Assembly (NCBI GenBank): GCA_905331475.1
Contig: CAJNYU010004201.1
Location: forward strand, 8,935 to 72,934
Length of the DNA: 64,000 nucleotides
DNA from: Rotaria socialis
Lineage: Eukaryota > Rotifera > Eurotatoria > Philodinida > Philodinidae
Direction: 5' to 3'
The notes under the pieces were generated by a model. It made no database searches and was not told the origin of the DNA. It worked only from the letters and a program-made list of their open reading frames with translations. Below are positions 34,808 to 45,968 of the stretch, piece by piece; position 1 is the first letter of the stretch; every line of letters begins with the position of its first letter. A program made the position numbers and the translations under genes.

Positions 34808-37800
34808 TTAATCGATACCGGCCGATAAAATTTCAAAGTCGGGCCATTGTAATGAGCAACCACGAAAACTGAGACTATGTCGAATGCTAAAGGAATAAAC
34901 AAAACAAAAATGATAATCAATTGAATTGTATATGTTAAATCATACCGTCGCTTTGAACTTAAATCACTCTTGTTATTCTGTTCATTTTGACAAATTTGTC
35001 GAATATAAGGTCGATAATCGAGATAAAAAGATGGCTGATCAATAATATTATCGAATTCTTCTTCTTGCATAAACAATTTGAATGTATCATACAATTCAAT
35101 GCTAAAAAATATACAACAATTACAATTTCTCAAATAATTATATAAAATCGAAATCTACCGTTTTTCATCAGTTTTACTATTACTAAGTAACAGCCAATGA
35201 GATTGTTTATATTTGGATGTATATTTTACTGTTAAATCATCACAAAGTATTTTCATTGGAGATTCATTCCATTGTTCACCAAGATGTGAATAATACATAG
35301 CATCGAATATACGCGATGATTGCCATTTAGGTTTTGATATTGTTGAATTATTCTCTTCTGAAGCGGATATTTCAATATTTTTCACTGTTGATGTTTGTGC
35401 AATAAATTCCAGTGTTAATAATGTTTGCCGTAAATTACATGAGCAAAAATGAAAAAGTTTCTTAAGATCATCCAGCACAGGTACTTCGAACATCTCAATC
35501 AAAAGTATCAATCGAAGAAAACAGCAAACAAGTTCCTATGAAAGAATAGAGGTCAAACAAAGTTCGATTTACTTCAATTATCGTAAAATAACGAGTTTTG
35601 TAAATATTTAGTACAGGCAGATGAGTCGATATTGATTCAGAAATGTGTTTCACATTTTTTTTACAACAAAAATCTTTTAAATTGCAATCAATATTTGTAT
35701 TTGAAATGTAGGGGTGTCATATTTTTATTTAAAAAAATTTATCCAATCAGGAAATAAATTTTTAAAAATTTAAATTTAACATAAATTAAATTGCTTTCGA
35801 ATGAAAAGTTAAATTTAAACTTAATTAAATTTTAAATTTTGTATCACTTGAATTTAACTAGATTTAAATTAAATTGTTTGAAATTCAAATTAGTTAAATT
35901 TTGAAAACTAGTCGATAAACATAGCTTTTGGCTTGATTGCTACTATTTAAAGTCAAATTTAAGTAGGTTTCTTGTTTTCTAAAGTTAAAGCTAGTCATTC
36001 TTCTACGAATTGTGCTATTGAATATGTTTTTATGAGTATCCCGGTATTTTGAAGAAGAAAGATGGTGGATCCTGCACAATCTGTAGATAAATTTTAACTA
36101 TTATGAACAAATATTAACCAAAAATTCTAGATTCTCCTCTCATTTAGTATTTACTACTATTAAAGTCGCTTATTTTCCTCATAGCAATGATGTATATCCA
36201 TCCAAACAATTTATTAAATTAAAAATTTTTTAATTTAAATGACTTTTCAGTCCAAAAATTTAAATCTTTTTTAAGTTTAACTTGATAAAATTTAATTTAA
36301 AATTAAATTAGCTTTTCGCGAAGTTAAATTTAAATTAAATAAACTGTAAATTGACACCCCAATTGAAATGTTAACTACTTAGCGCAAAATAAGATAAAAA
36401 TGCTATCTTTAACTTTTCAGAGGCACTCGGATAGTTTACGTCCGCTGTTTAGAAGTTTTAAATCTCAAAAGACCTGATATTTTATTGGCAAAATATCAAC
36501 TTTGAAAATTCTTGACTAGCATAATCCTTGTACTTAGCATTTATTTTAAAAATTTAGTATTGTGGTCAAAGTGACGTCAGAATCTCTATTAAAAATGTTG
36601 TTTCATCACACATCGCCTTTGTAGTCGATTATAATTTACAAAAAAAAAGAAAATCTGCAGATTGTGTTGTGCAAGAGCGAATGTAAACTTTGCAACTCTT
36701 GATTCCTATGATGTTTTAGATTAAGCTAAAATTAGAAACAGCTCAAGGTCGTATTCCAAGATTATGCAAATTTGGTTTTGACTACATGTCTTGTATTTGA
36801 GTAGGATATCAAGAAAAGCGAGACACAGTATCATAAAATTAGTTGTTTTATGATGATTTTACCATCAGATGTATTAAAATCAATAATTTTAGCGAGAATT
36901 CAGGACATTAGAAAATTTATTTTGATCTTGTTCTCTTCGGTGAAGTCAGCGTAGGAGTAAATAAATAAATTGTGCTTCTTGAAGAAGTCACCACTTATGA
37001 AGAATAATAAATATATTGTAGGCATAGAGATGAAGTTCTACTTCAAGCCTCAAGAAATAAAAAAAACAACACTCTCCACTTAGGTAAATCAATCAATCTA
37101 CTGAAGAATCGAGCTGACTGTGAAAAATATCCCTGAAAGTGAGTCGGAGTACATTTAGAAAAGTCAACAATACACTTGTGTTTTTACAATAAAGCTTCAC
37201 TACTATATATTGCTCCTATCCTACATCTGGATCCCATTCCGTGACGAAGACAAAGTTAGTACTCTCAAGGATATGAAATCATTTGTCATAACATGATAGG
37301 CTGTATTTTCCATGTAGATATGTAATTCAAGCGGAGAATTCTACTAGTCTGAGAGAAGATTCTTTAAATAAACTTGTTTACTTCTTCGTTCGGTTCAAGA
37401 TGAACAAGTTCGTAATATCCAATTTTTGATAGATTAACAATTGCGTCTTCTGGATTCGTTCTACTATTTGATGTTAAAATAATAGGTTTTTTAGCTGTTT
37501 CAAGTAATTTTTTCAAACATGACCAAAAATTATCATCAGTTGTTAATGTTTCAATCTAGAAGAAATTAAAGTTTACAAAATATTACTGTTGTTGCCCGCT
37601 ATGTTATTGTACAAGTATACCTCATCGAAAAGAATAAGAGATGTTTTTTCAACTTGAACAGATGAGAGAAATTGATTATCTGGTTGTATAATTGGTTTTT
37701 CTTCTGGTTTGGTTTTACTTCGTCGCTTTGTAGTATTAGTTTCATTGGCTAACTTTTTCGAGTCTTTTCTATCAGAAATTGTTGCTTTTGATTGATATTG

Positions 37801-40780
37801 AGACTTATTTTCTTTTTGTTCATCATTATTTTTTCCTTGATTAAAATAAGACGTTATTGAATTACGTTCATTTTTAGCTTTCTTCTTTACGGGTAATGGA
37901 GATAATAATTCTTTCATCGATTTCGATTCATCTTCTAATGAAAGAATGAAAATAAAAGTTAGAATAATTTTTCGTATAAAAAATTTCTAACCTTGCAACA
38001 TAATCGTATCTGATGGACAACGTTTAAAGGATAGTTGATGGTGATTTGTTACTTGTTCAAGTTGTTTAAGTAGAGGTGCGCGTGCTCGTGTTTGAGACCC
38101 ATTCGTTTCAGTTACCTACAATGTAAAAAAAACTAGTTAAACCAAAATTCTATAATTGAGAATAAACGGCGAAACAGCATTCTGAGACAAAGAATTGCAT
38201 TTGAAACTGATATTAGATCTGTCTTCGCACTCAAAATTTCAATGCCTATTGAACAATGATTACATCCGACAATAACAAAATATCATGACACGTACACATC
38301 AGAAATCCTTGGCATGGTATGAAAAGAATTTTATAAACAATGACGATGTGCGTGCCCAAAATTTTGTTTTGCTCCCTATATTTAGCATACTACTTTGGGA
38401 TTTAGTTCTAACACATAGAAATAAAATTTCTTTGATCTACGGTCGAAAAATATGAAAGGTATGATTATAATTTTTAGTTTTGATTTCAACAGTTCTATTT
38501 TGCTATGTTTACCAACTTCTCTAGCTCAGGTCTCGATGTCTTGCATTATTATTTTAAAAAAGTGAAAATCAATAGTATAAACTTATTTAATGAAATTCAC
38601 ATCCTTTATGCTTTGACAGTTACTCATCTAATGAAAGAAAAGTTTCAAAGTCGCCCAGTTCTATAATTACTATAAAATTATATTCATCAGCAAGGGCATG
38701 CACAAGCGATGTTGTTCCGGAGCCATGAATAAAAATCAATTGTGGATGTTCTGGTTTCGGATGGCAACCACCATCGAATAGCATATCTAAATAGGAAATT
38801 GTAAATTTATATTTCACTTGAAGATATTTCATATTTTATCAATAACAACAAAAACATGTATGCTCGTTATACCCAGATAAACATTGTAAACTTTCAATGA
38901 TCTAGACCTTGTCGAGCAAAAAATGAAAAAAAATTCATTTTTGATTCTTTATTTTGGTTAATATGGTATTTATTCAACCAATGAAATATGTGATTGAAAT
39001 ATGAAATACACGTTAACCATCGAATAGATTTTTCGTTTTTTTTTCAAACACGTACTTGAATCATTAGAAAAATCTTCGTCGGAATAATCGTCATCAGCGA
39101 TGCGTTTGCGTTTTTTTCGTGAATTTTGCTTTTTAGGTTGGTCACTTTGTAATTTTTTTCTCCAATATGAAAACCATTCATTTAGACGTTTCATTTGTCG
39201 TGTATGATTTCCTAGATAGGTTTTTGTATTTTTTGGACGATATATTTCGGTCCATAATAATTGTTCATATTGATCTATAGAAGAATATTTTTGTTATGAA
39301 AATGAAAAATCAAAAGATTCTAACTATTTTTCACTTACTTTGTTCTATAGCTTTTTTACGATAATCTTGTAGAATCTCAAACATGGATTTCCAATCAATT
39401 AAGGGTTCATCATGGGTATATTCAGCAAATAATTCCATTTGGCGTTCAGTCGAGGATATTTTAATAAACTAAAAAGAAAAACACAATAGATTTAGTCTTT
39501 TGCATCTTAGTCATGTTGTGAAGAAAAAAAAAAGCGATGTATGTTGGAATAAGAAGATATTTAACATAATCTTATTAACTCCAGTCAGTTTTTCATTGGT
39601 GTTTACGTTTCTAATAGACTTCCATCAATTTCATGCTATTCAAATCTATTTTTATGACGCCACGCTGAATAAACGGGTGGCGGAAACAACGCCAATTCCC
39701 GAATTTCCACTGTACTCTTGTCAATATGAGAGTAAATTGCATATGGATGGAAAAATTCCTATCTATTGCATTAGCGAGTGAAAGCTATAATATACATATT
39801 TTAACAATATTAGCCTAAATCCTCGCTATCATCCTAAGTTAATACTATTCTATCATTTTTGACAGCTGGACAATGTTTTATTGATGGAAGCCTTATTCTT
39901 GAAGTTACAGGACGTTAGATAAATTGTTAGACATAAGATAGCTGCGAACACTAAATTTGCTCATTCAACTGAATCGATATCAGAGCTAAAAACTTTCATG
40001 AAGACTAATGTTAAATTTGAAGAAGTTATTTCTATTTTAATAGACACACTTGGCGGTACCTAGTAAGTCGAATAGGAACACTGTATTTTACCCCGTTTTC
40101 TCATTATGTAGTCCTCATGGCAATTTTAATACCCCGGCAGATGAATTCCCATAAATAATTATTACAAATAAAACAAAGGACAGCTGCATGCAACATGTCG
40201 TCAAATGTATTTTCAGTATTTGAAGTAACTTTAGATCATATAATGTTCTCAGAGTACTGTAATCTACCGAGCAAACACATTACCAAAACTGTTATTTGCT
40301 ATGTTCCTGTAATTTATTGGTCAAAGTTAAAAATATTATTCTTCCCAAGACCTCTATTTAATATCTATGTTTATCATCATGTGATTAAATAATATAATAA
40401 ATACCTCCAGTTTCGGTAGCGGATTTTCATTCTTAACAATTGTTGGACATATTCGATAAAATTCTTGGCTCGAATGCAACAGGTTTTCATCATTGAATTT
40501 CCTTTCATTTAGATAAGGTATGCTGTCATTAGATAATGTATTATCTAATTGACGTATATGAATAGGTAAAACAAAATCGGATCGATGAACATTCGATTCA
40601 CGTTGTTCACTAGAACTTTTTATTTGAGATTGAGATGGCTGGATGTCTAAATGATAATTGTTGTTGTTTTTTTTAATTTGTTTACTTCTGTATTATTTTA
40701 CTTGGTAAAGAATTAATTATTGGTGCTGATGGACGAGATTTTTCAAAACACTGAAAAAGTGTTTTTTGTGTTAATTTCAT
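34808..40780 (-). CDS. ATAD5/Elg1-like AAA+ protein (PCNA-unloading RFC-like subunit), short and with altered Walker A
   Basis: Eleven exons: 40780-40702, 40646-40405, 39468-39339, 39274-39056, 38786-38671, 38115-37992, 37934-37621, 37555-37382, 35535-35159, 35101-34946 and 34886-34808, summing to 2010 nt (669 aa) against about 1,840 in human ATAD5. ATAD5 with RFC2-5 removes PCNA from DNA. Features in order: a PIP-like motif close to the start (QKTLFQCF); LLWTEIYRPKNTKTYLGNH; the P-loop region FIHGSGTTSLVHALA; a basic insert containing NSITSYFNQGKNN, equivalent to the long ATAD5 insert; Walker B SLILFDE; a sensor-like KKPIILTSN; the helical LLDDLKK-type lid with CNLRQTLLTLEFI; and the C-terminal LDYRPYIRQIC block. 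The usual P-loop GKT is GTT, so the lysine is missing. An in-frame ATG also exists at 40837. The intron from 35536 to 37381 (1.85 kb) holds a MITE. Confidence 0.85.
35709..36362. mobile_element. hAT-type MITE in an ATAD5 intron, perfect 8-bp target duplication
   Basis: The left end is TAGGGGTGTCAT and the right end, read on the other strand, TTGGGGTGTCAA. TTGAAATG is duplicated exactly on both sides (35701-35708 and 36363-36370), which is diagnostic for hAT insertion; GGGGTGTCA ends are also common in this superfamily. The 654-bp interior is dominated by TTTAAATT/AAATTTAA words in both orientations near the ends, as in subterminal transposase-binding repeats. The 61-codon minus frame inside has no domain. 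It depends on a transposase from elsewhere. The exact duplication points to a fairly recent insertion. Confidence 0.85.
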
Positions 40781-41085
40781 ATTTAAACAGTTTAAAATAA
40801 AAACACGACAGACCAGTCGAAAGAAAACTATCGCCATTGTTTGATTAGTTCAATTTTCCTACCAATGATAAATTTAGAAACGTTGTGCAAAAAAAATAGT
40901 TTATTTTTTCTCTCCGAGTAAATAAATATTTTCAAGTTAAGAATAAAGTCAAATGGTTATTTTCTTTTTTAAATATAAATAAATAAAATAACTTGTGATT
41001 GTAGCGACAAAATAATATCAATTTCCATATTTAGATTATTTGTAAATCGTTAAAGTACATGTTTCATCAAACATTATGACCTTCA
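40781..41085. promoter_or_regulatory. Divergent promoter region of the ATAD5-like gene and UBL3
   Basis: 305 nt separate the two start codons, which point away from each other. The region is very AT-rich, with A- and T-runs. If the ATG at 40837 is used for the ATAD5-like gene, the shared region shrinks to about 250 nt. Inferred from spacing alone. Confidence 0.4.
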
Positions 41086-41696
41086 ATGGGCACGAAATCT
41101 TTAACGTCTGATACTGTCAGTAAAGAAAGTTATTTTCAATAAAAAATAATCTATTTTTTTCTTCGTATTATTTTAGATCAATCTCAAACTAATCCTTGTC
41201 AGCGGCCAAACAGCTGAATTTCAATTCCGATCAACAACTACAGCGTTAGATGTAGCTAAATATATTTTTGAAAATTGGCCCGCAGGTTTTTAAAATGCAG
41301 AAAAGAATCTTGTTTCCTATTCCTTACTGATTTTTGTTTTTCTAATAGAATGGGCAAATGAACCCAAAGTAGATCGTTATGAAGTTTTAAGATTAATCTA
41401 TCAAGGAAGATTTTTACATGGTAATGTTACATTAGGCGCTCTACGGTTACAACAAGGTAACATGTCTAAGTCACATTTCGCGTGAAAATATTTATATATT
41501 ATTCATATAATCATCAGGCAAAACGACTGTGATGCATCTTGTCCATCGTGAAAACCTTCCTGAATCAACAAATAACGATCAAAAACGAAAACATAAACAT
41601 GACAATAATCAAGATAGAACAGCAAATGCCACATCACCAACGCCGGATTCAACTGTAACAACTTCTACCTGTTGTTCTGCATGTTCAATATTGTAA
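41086..41696 (+). CDS. UBL3: Ubiquitin-like protein 3 (UBL3/MUB), prenylated
   Basis: Four exons: 41086-41115, 41177-41285, 41349-41456 and 41518-41696, total 426 nt (141 aa; human UBL3 has 117). UBL3 is a membrane-anchored ubiquitin-fold protein that acts as a modifier for sorting cargo into small extracellular vesicles in mammals. Matching blocks: INLKLILVSGQTAEF, ALDVAKYIFENWP, LRLIYQGRFLHGNVTLGAL and GKTTVMHLVHRENLPE. The C-terminus CCSACSIL ends in a CAAX box (CSIL) with further cysteines that could be palmitoylated. A Lys/His/Asn/Thr-rich linker of about 40 residues before the CAAX box makes it longer than the vertebrate form. The first intron uses GTCAGT as donor, chosen because it joins MGTKSLTSDT in frame to INLKLIL. 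Confidence 0.92.
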
Positions 41697-44600
41697 ACTT
41701 GAAGTCAGATGAATATCTTGACCGTGTATCGAAACATTCTTTATAAAAGCAAAAAAAATTAAATAACAACCGTCCGTTGTTAAGTTTTATTTTCTTTTCC
41801 GGTGGAATTTTTTGCTTTTGCTCATGTATTTAATATATCTTGTATGAATTAATTTAATGGCTTCTTGTGTTTGATAAATAATATGTTCTCTACTTCGCAC
41901 TTATTTAATGTTGTTGGTTCTTGTTAATTATCAAACATACATGTACACGCACAAACATTCTTTTTTTTTTAAAATCATTACGCTTTCTTTAATTAAGAAT
42001 AAATTATTACTTAAAACTTCTTTTTTGTATGAATAAAAAGAATCCGATTAGTTGATTCGCTAAGTTGTGTTTAAAATTCTTTTCCTTTACTCAGACACAC
42101 GCATGACGATAATAAAAGATAAAGTTGCCAAGACCGTGTCATGGTGTTTTGCTCATGTCCATCAATTGTTTTTCTTATCTCATTTTAGTTCGATGAAGTT
42201 AAGGTGTTTTTCATTCTGCTCTTATGATGCTCAAGAATACAGTTTACATTGGACGAAGTATACTTTAGATGGATTTCTTTTTAACTACTTGTTTCGGAAG
42301 AAAAAAAAATCGATTTTGTCTAAAACTTTAGCTACAACTGATTCATTAGTGGTTTCCGCCTTTGCTAAATGCTGTGAAATCAGTTCTAATGCGCATGCAT
42401 GACTTTTTGACGAGAAAAGGATCATATTTAAATAGACTTTTAGAATGAATGTTTACAATCTTTTCATTTTGAAGAAACAACTATCCTATTTAAATTGACA
42501 TGACGTAAGCATTCTTTTATAATTTAAGTAAGACAGATGGTTTCAGAACTTGTCGTCTGTTAGGGTGCTTTCAAAAAGCAAACACTTGAATAAATGGTGA
42601 ATTCACTATGTCAATATATGATTTGTCCTTTGCATAAATCTGCAGAATAAATATTTTCATTTAATCACCTCTTCTCAAATTCTAAGTCAGATAGAGTCTA
42701 ACTACTACAGTTTGGTTTATGTTATGTTCAAGATTAGTTATACTTCATCTTCGTGTTGAGAAAAAAAATGAATTGAAATAAATTTCAAAATACTGCTTGG
42801 AAAAAAATTTTCATAGGTATTAACTTCGATGTAAAATAATTTCGAAGATCGTATATCTACAAGTAGAAAACTTTGCCTAAAAGTGTTTCTTACTAGAGTC
42901 ACTCATTCGTGCAAAATTTCAGTGCGAAATAATTCTCCTAGGTGGTCATTTGCTTTTAAGGGAAAGTATGCGTCGTGTATTGGTTTTCAACTTTGAGTAA
43001 TTCTTACTTGTGCGTATTGCGTAAATATTCGAACGGCACTGAAATGTTTTCAGGCGTATAATTGATCAAATTGGTCACTTAACACGCTTAGCTTGTCTCC
43101 TACTTGTTCTATTTCATTCTGTACTTGTTTCCTTGTCGAACTTGCCGCTTTATTTATTCGTCACTAATCCACTTGGGAATGGCATAATAACGCTTCAGTT
43201 AACATTAAGACAAAAAAAGCTTTAGAAAGTGTTGCTATAGGAGAATATATGAAATCAGAATCACGCAAAATGCATGTTACTGTCGATATGAAAACGTTCC
43301 TATTGCTGACTTGTAGAAAGAATAAAAAACGTGCCATTAATCTGAAAATAAACTAAACCTAAGCGTTTAATTTATCTTCCTAGTGCGTTATCGGAAGCGA
43401 TGTTATTAAATTTGATGAGCATAAAAATACCAAGAAGCTCTAAAATTTATCGAAGCATTTTTTCTGGAAGGAGTTTTTAAGGTAAAACTTTAATAGATAT
43501 TTCCAACGAATAGATTAGACAACGAGAAATAAATATTATCCTCTACAGATGGGAAGGTTTTTTATGTTAATATTATTTAATACCGAGAATAGACTGATGT
43601 TTTTTTTTATTCTACAAATAATTCCAACGGAAACAGTGAGTCGACGAAAGATAAACTTTATTCTTAATTTGACAAATATTATCATACTTTATACTACACG
43701 AAAACTCGTTTGTCTTTAATTAAAACTGTGTACCTCGTTATTAAGGGTGCAAACAAGAAACGATGGCAACGTTATTTTGCTTGAATTTTCTGAAGCACAA
43801 ACAGTTTTGATATGACTGTAGTAGGAAAGTTGCGCTGAGAGGCATTGGAGCGAAAGGCTGCCATACTAATGGCCGAAAGGACTCCAAAAAATAAGGTCAG
43901 GTTACATTAAATACAAATATGATACCTACATCAATATTCTGAAAAGCTTTTCTTTGTTATGGTGTTCGATGACGAGTATTATTTTCCTCTCACTCTAACA
44001 TTTTGACGAATTCAAAATGTAAATGCCACCATTGATTTACCATTTCAACGCTGGATCATCGATGAAATTCATTTCCCCCGGCAAAGTTCATTGTTTTCGC
44101 ATCATTTTCACCCTTCCTACATGCGACTGAATCATAACTTTCCAAGGTGAAGTTGACATGATATGAAATAGTGGCCACCTTTCTGGATCAGATAGCACTG
44201 ATTCTTCAATCGTTCATTATTGTTGTAACAAGCACTTCTAGACTCTTAGATCCATATCTAGATAAAAATCGAATCAAATTAATCACTCTACTTAAAATTT
44301 GCTACTAGACTAATAAAAGTTTCGATTGAAAAAAACTTATTTATTATGCGTACCTTTTGTTTTGAAAAGGGAACAAGATCTTTTTTCGATCAACTATTGA
44401 GTAGACAACTGGATAAGATGTTTTTTTTTCTATTTCACCGACGGAAGACACTTCTATTTTATTTTATTGAAATATGATCATACTGTAAATCAACAAGAAG
44501 CACACGAGCAAGAAATATTCACCAGGAGACTATCTATCTAAAAGCAATCATGATGTGATTCGGCACATCAAACGTTTGTCTTACGTGTCCTACTATTTTA

Positions 44601-44735
44601 AACCGAGTACAACATGATCGCATAAAATCTATATGAAAAATAGTCTTCAATTTCATCGTAGTAAAACGCAATCAACAACACATGACAATCAGGTTGTGTT
44701 AAAAATCATGGTTTACTGATTGACAACACACCAAA

Positions 44736-44793
44736 GGGAACTGTTCAGTTGGTAGTGTCCTACGTGTTGAAAAAAAACAAAGTTCAGTCCCTA
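44736..44793 (+). ncRNA. Short tRNA-like relic
   Basis: GGGAACTGTTCAGTTGGTAG resembles a tRNA 5' end with an A box, and AAAGTTCAGTCCC resembles a B box closing back onto GGGA. The middle is too short and A-rich for an anticodon arm, so it is at best a decayed tRNA or SINE head. Confidence 0.3.
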
Positions 44794-45301
44794 ATGAAAA
44801 CAGAAATGAAGTATATTCAATATGCTTTTGTTTGCCACTGTTAGAACTTCTCGTGCTAGATCATCTGATTTATGTTTTTGTTTTCCATTGACAAGTAGTA
44901 TTCGAAATCATAAATAATCACTCCAGTACAAGTTCTTCTCATCAACAGTGCCGCACAATAATAAGTAAAAGAAGCTTGTTAGCGCAGCTCCTACGGAGCT
45001 GAAATGTGGAAATCACGTATACCTTTAGCTTTATTATCTGACGCATCATCTGTATACTGAAAGACTTCTCGTCAACTATAGTTGTTTTCCTTGAGGATCG
45101 ATGAAAATAGCGGGAATCTATTATTTATTTGTACATTAAAAAAATATATTAAAAAATAAAATATTGTTTTTTCATTTAAGCCCGCTTGATTTCATTTATA
45201 ATTATTGCTATATACTCGATAATAATCTTTTTCTAATTTGAAATTATTTCCCTCCACCATCAATTATTCAATGAATACGGTTGTCGCAGTCTGTAATGGG
45301 G

Positions 45302-45342
45302 TGGGGGGGGGGGAGCCGCAAAACCTCGAACTTAAANCCCCG

Positions 45343-45421
<79 letters not shown>

Positions 45422-45444
45422 AGCCGCAAAACCTCGAACTTAAA
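45302..45444. other. Homopolymer/N assembly scar with a duplicated 23-mer
   Basis: A G-run (45303-45313) is followed by a 23-nt string starting AGCCGCAAAACCTCG (45314-45336), an N at 45337, about 84 nt of almost pure C, and then the same 23 nt again (45422-45444). A repeated unique tag around an N and a very long homopolymer is what a forced join or gap fill produces. The open frames across it (poly-Pro, poly-Gly) are not genes. Confidence 0.85.
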
Positions 45445-45968
45445 ACTTACACTCACTATTTTCTTCGAAAATATTCGTGAGCTCCACAAAAGACAGCTCG
45501 ATAAAAACAATCAATCTGTATATTTACAAATTCGAACTTCAATTGTTATAATAATCATTTAGATATTGAAAAGCATAAACATATAGGCACAATGATATTT
45601 GAGCAAACGAAATCTATTCCACTACATGATTTTAATAGAAATTCTAAAATATGCAATTCAGAAGAATTCATTAGATCTCTATATGATAGAAAACAATTAG
45701 TAACAGCGTTGAAAAACGAGTCACGCTGAACTCGATGTGATTTCCCGAAGGTAATATTTGCACGATTCAGACAAGCTCGATGGAGTTTCGTCACTGATTA
45801 TTAATCTTCTATTTATTCTATATAAATATAAGCTATTTAATATTGAATTCCTATGCATTGACTACTTCATCTATAAAAGAAAAATAATGAAAATCTAGTA
45901 AAATTTTTATTTTTCAGAATATGGATAAAAAGCCAAAAAAATAAAACAAACATATTATAAAGAAATTA

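Larger units (their letters stand above)
41697..45968. other. Gene-poor 4-kb region
   Basis: AT-rich DNA without any spliced coding chain. It contains a tRNA-like relic (44736-44793) and the poly-C/N scar (45302-45444). The 111-codon plus frame at 42067-42402 and the minus frame at 45555-45794 have no domain and no flanking exons; both look random. No regulatory element can be named. Confidence 0.4.

Noticed and set aside
34771-35133. Long hydrophobic C-terminus for the ATAD5-like protein (apparent membrane helix)
   Set aside because: It comes from reading through a short intron at 34887-34945. With the intron removed, the chain ends in a normal basic tail and a stop at 34808.
42067-42402. 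111-codon plus-strand frame
   Set aside because: No recognisable family, ends in low-complexity Lys-rich sequence, and lies downstream of UBL3 in AT-rich DNA; looks random.
45238-45562. Poly-Pro / poly-Gly open frames on both strands
   Set aside because: They are translations of the C homopolymer and contain the N; this is an assembly scar, not a gene.
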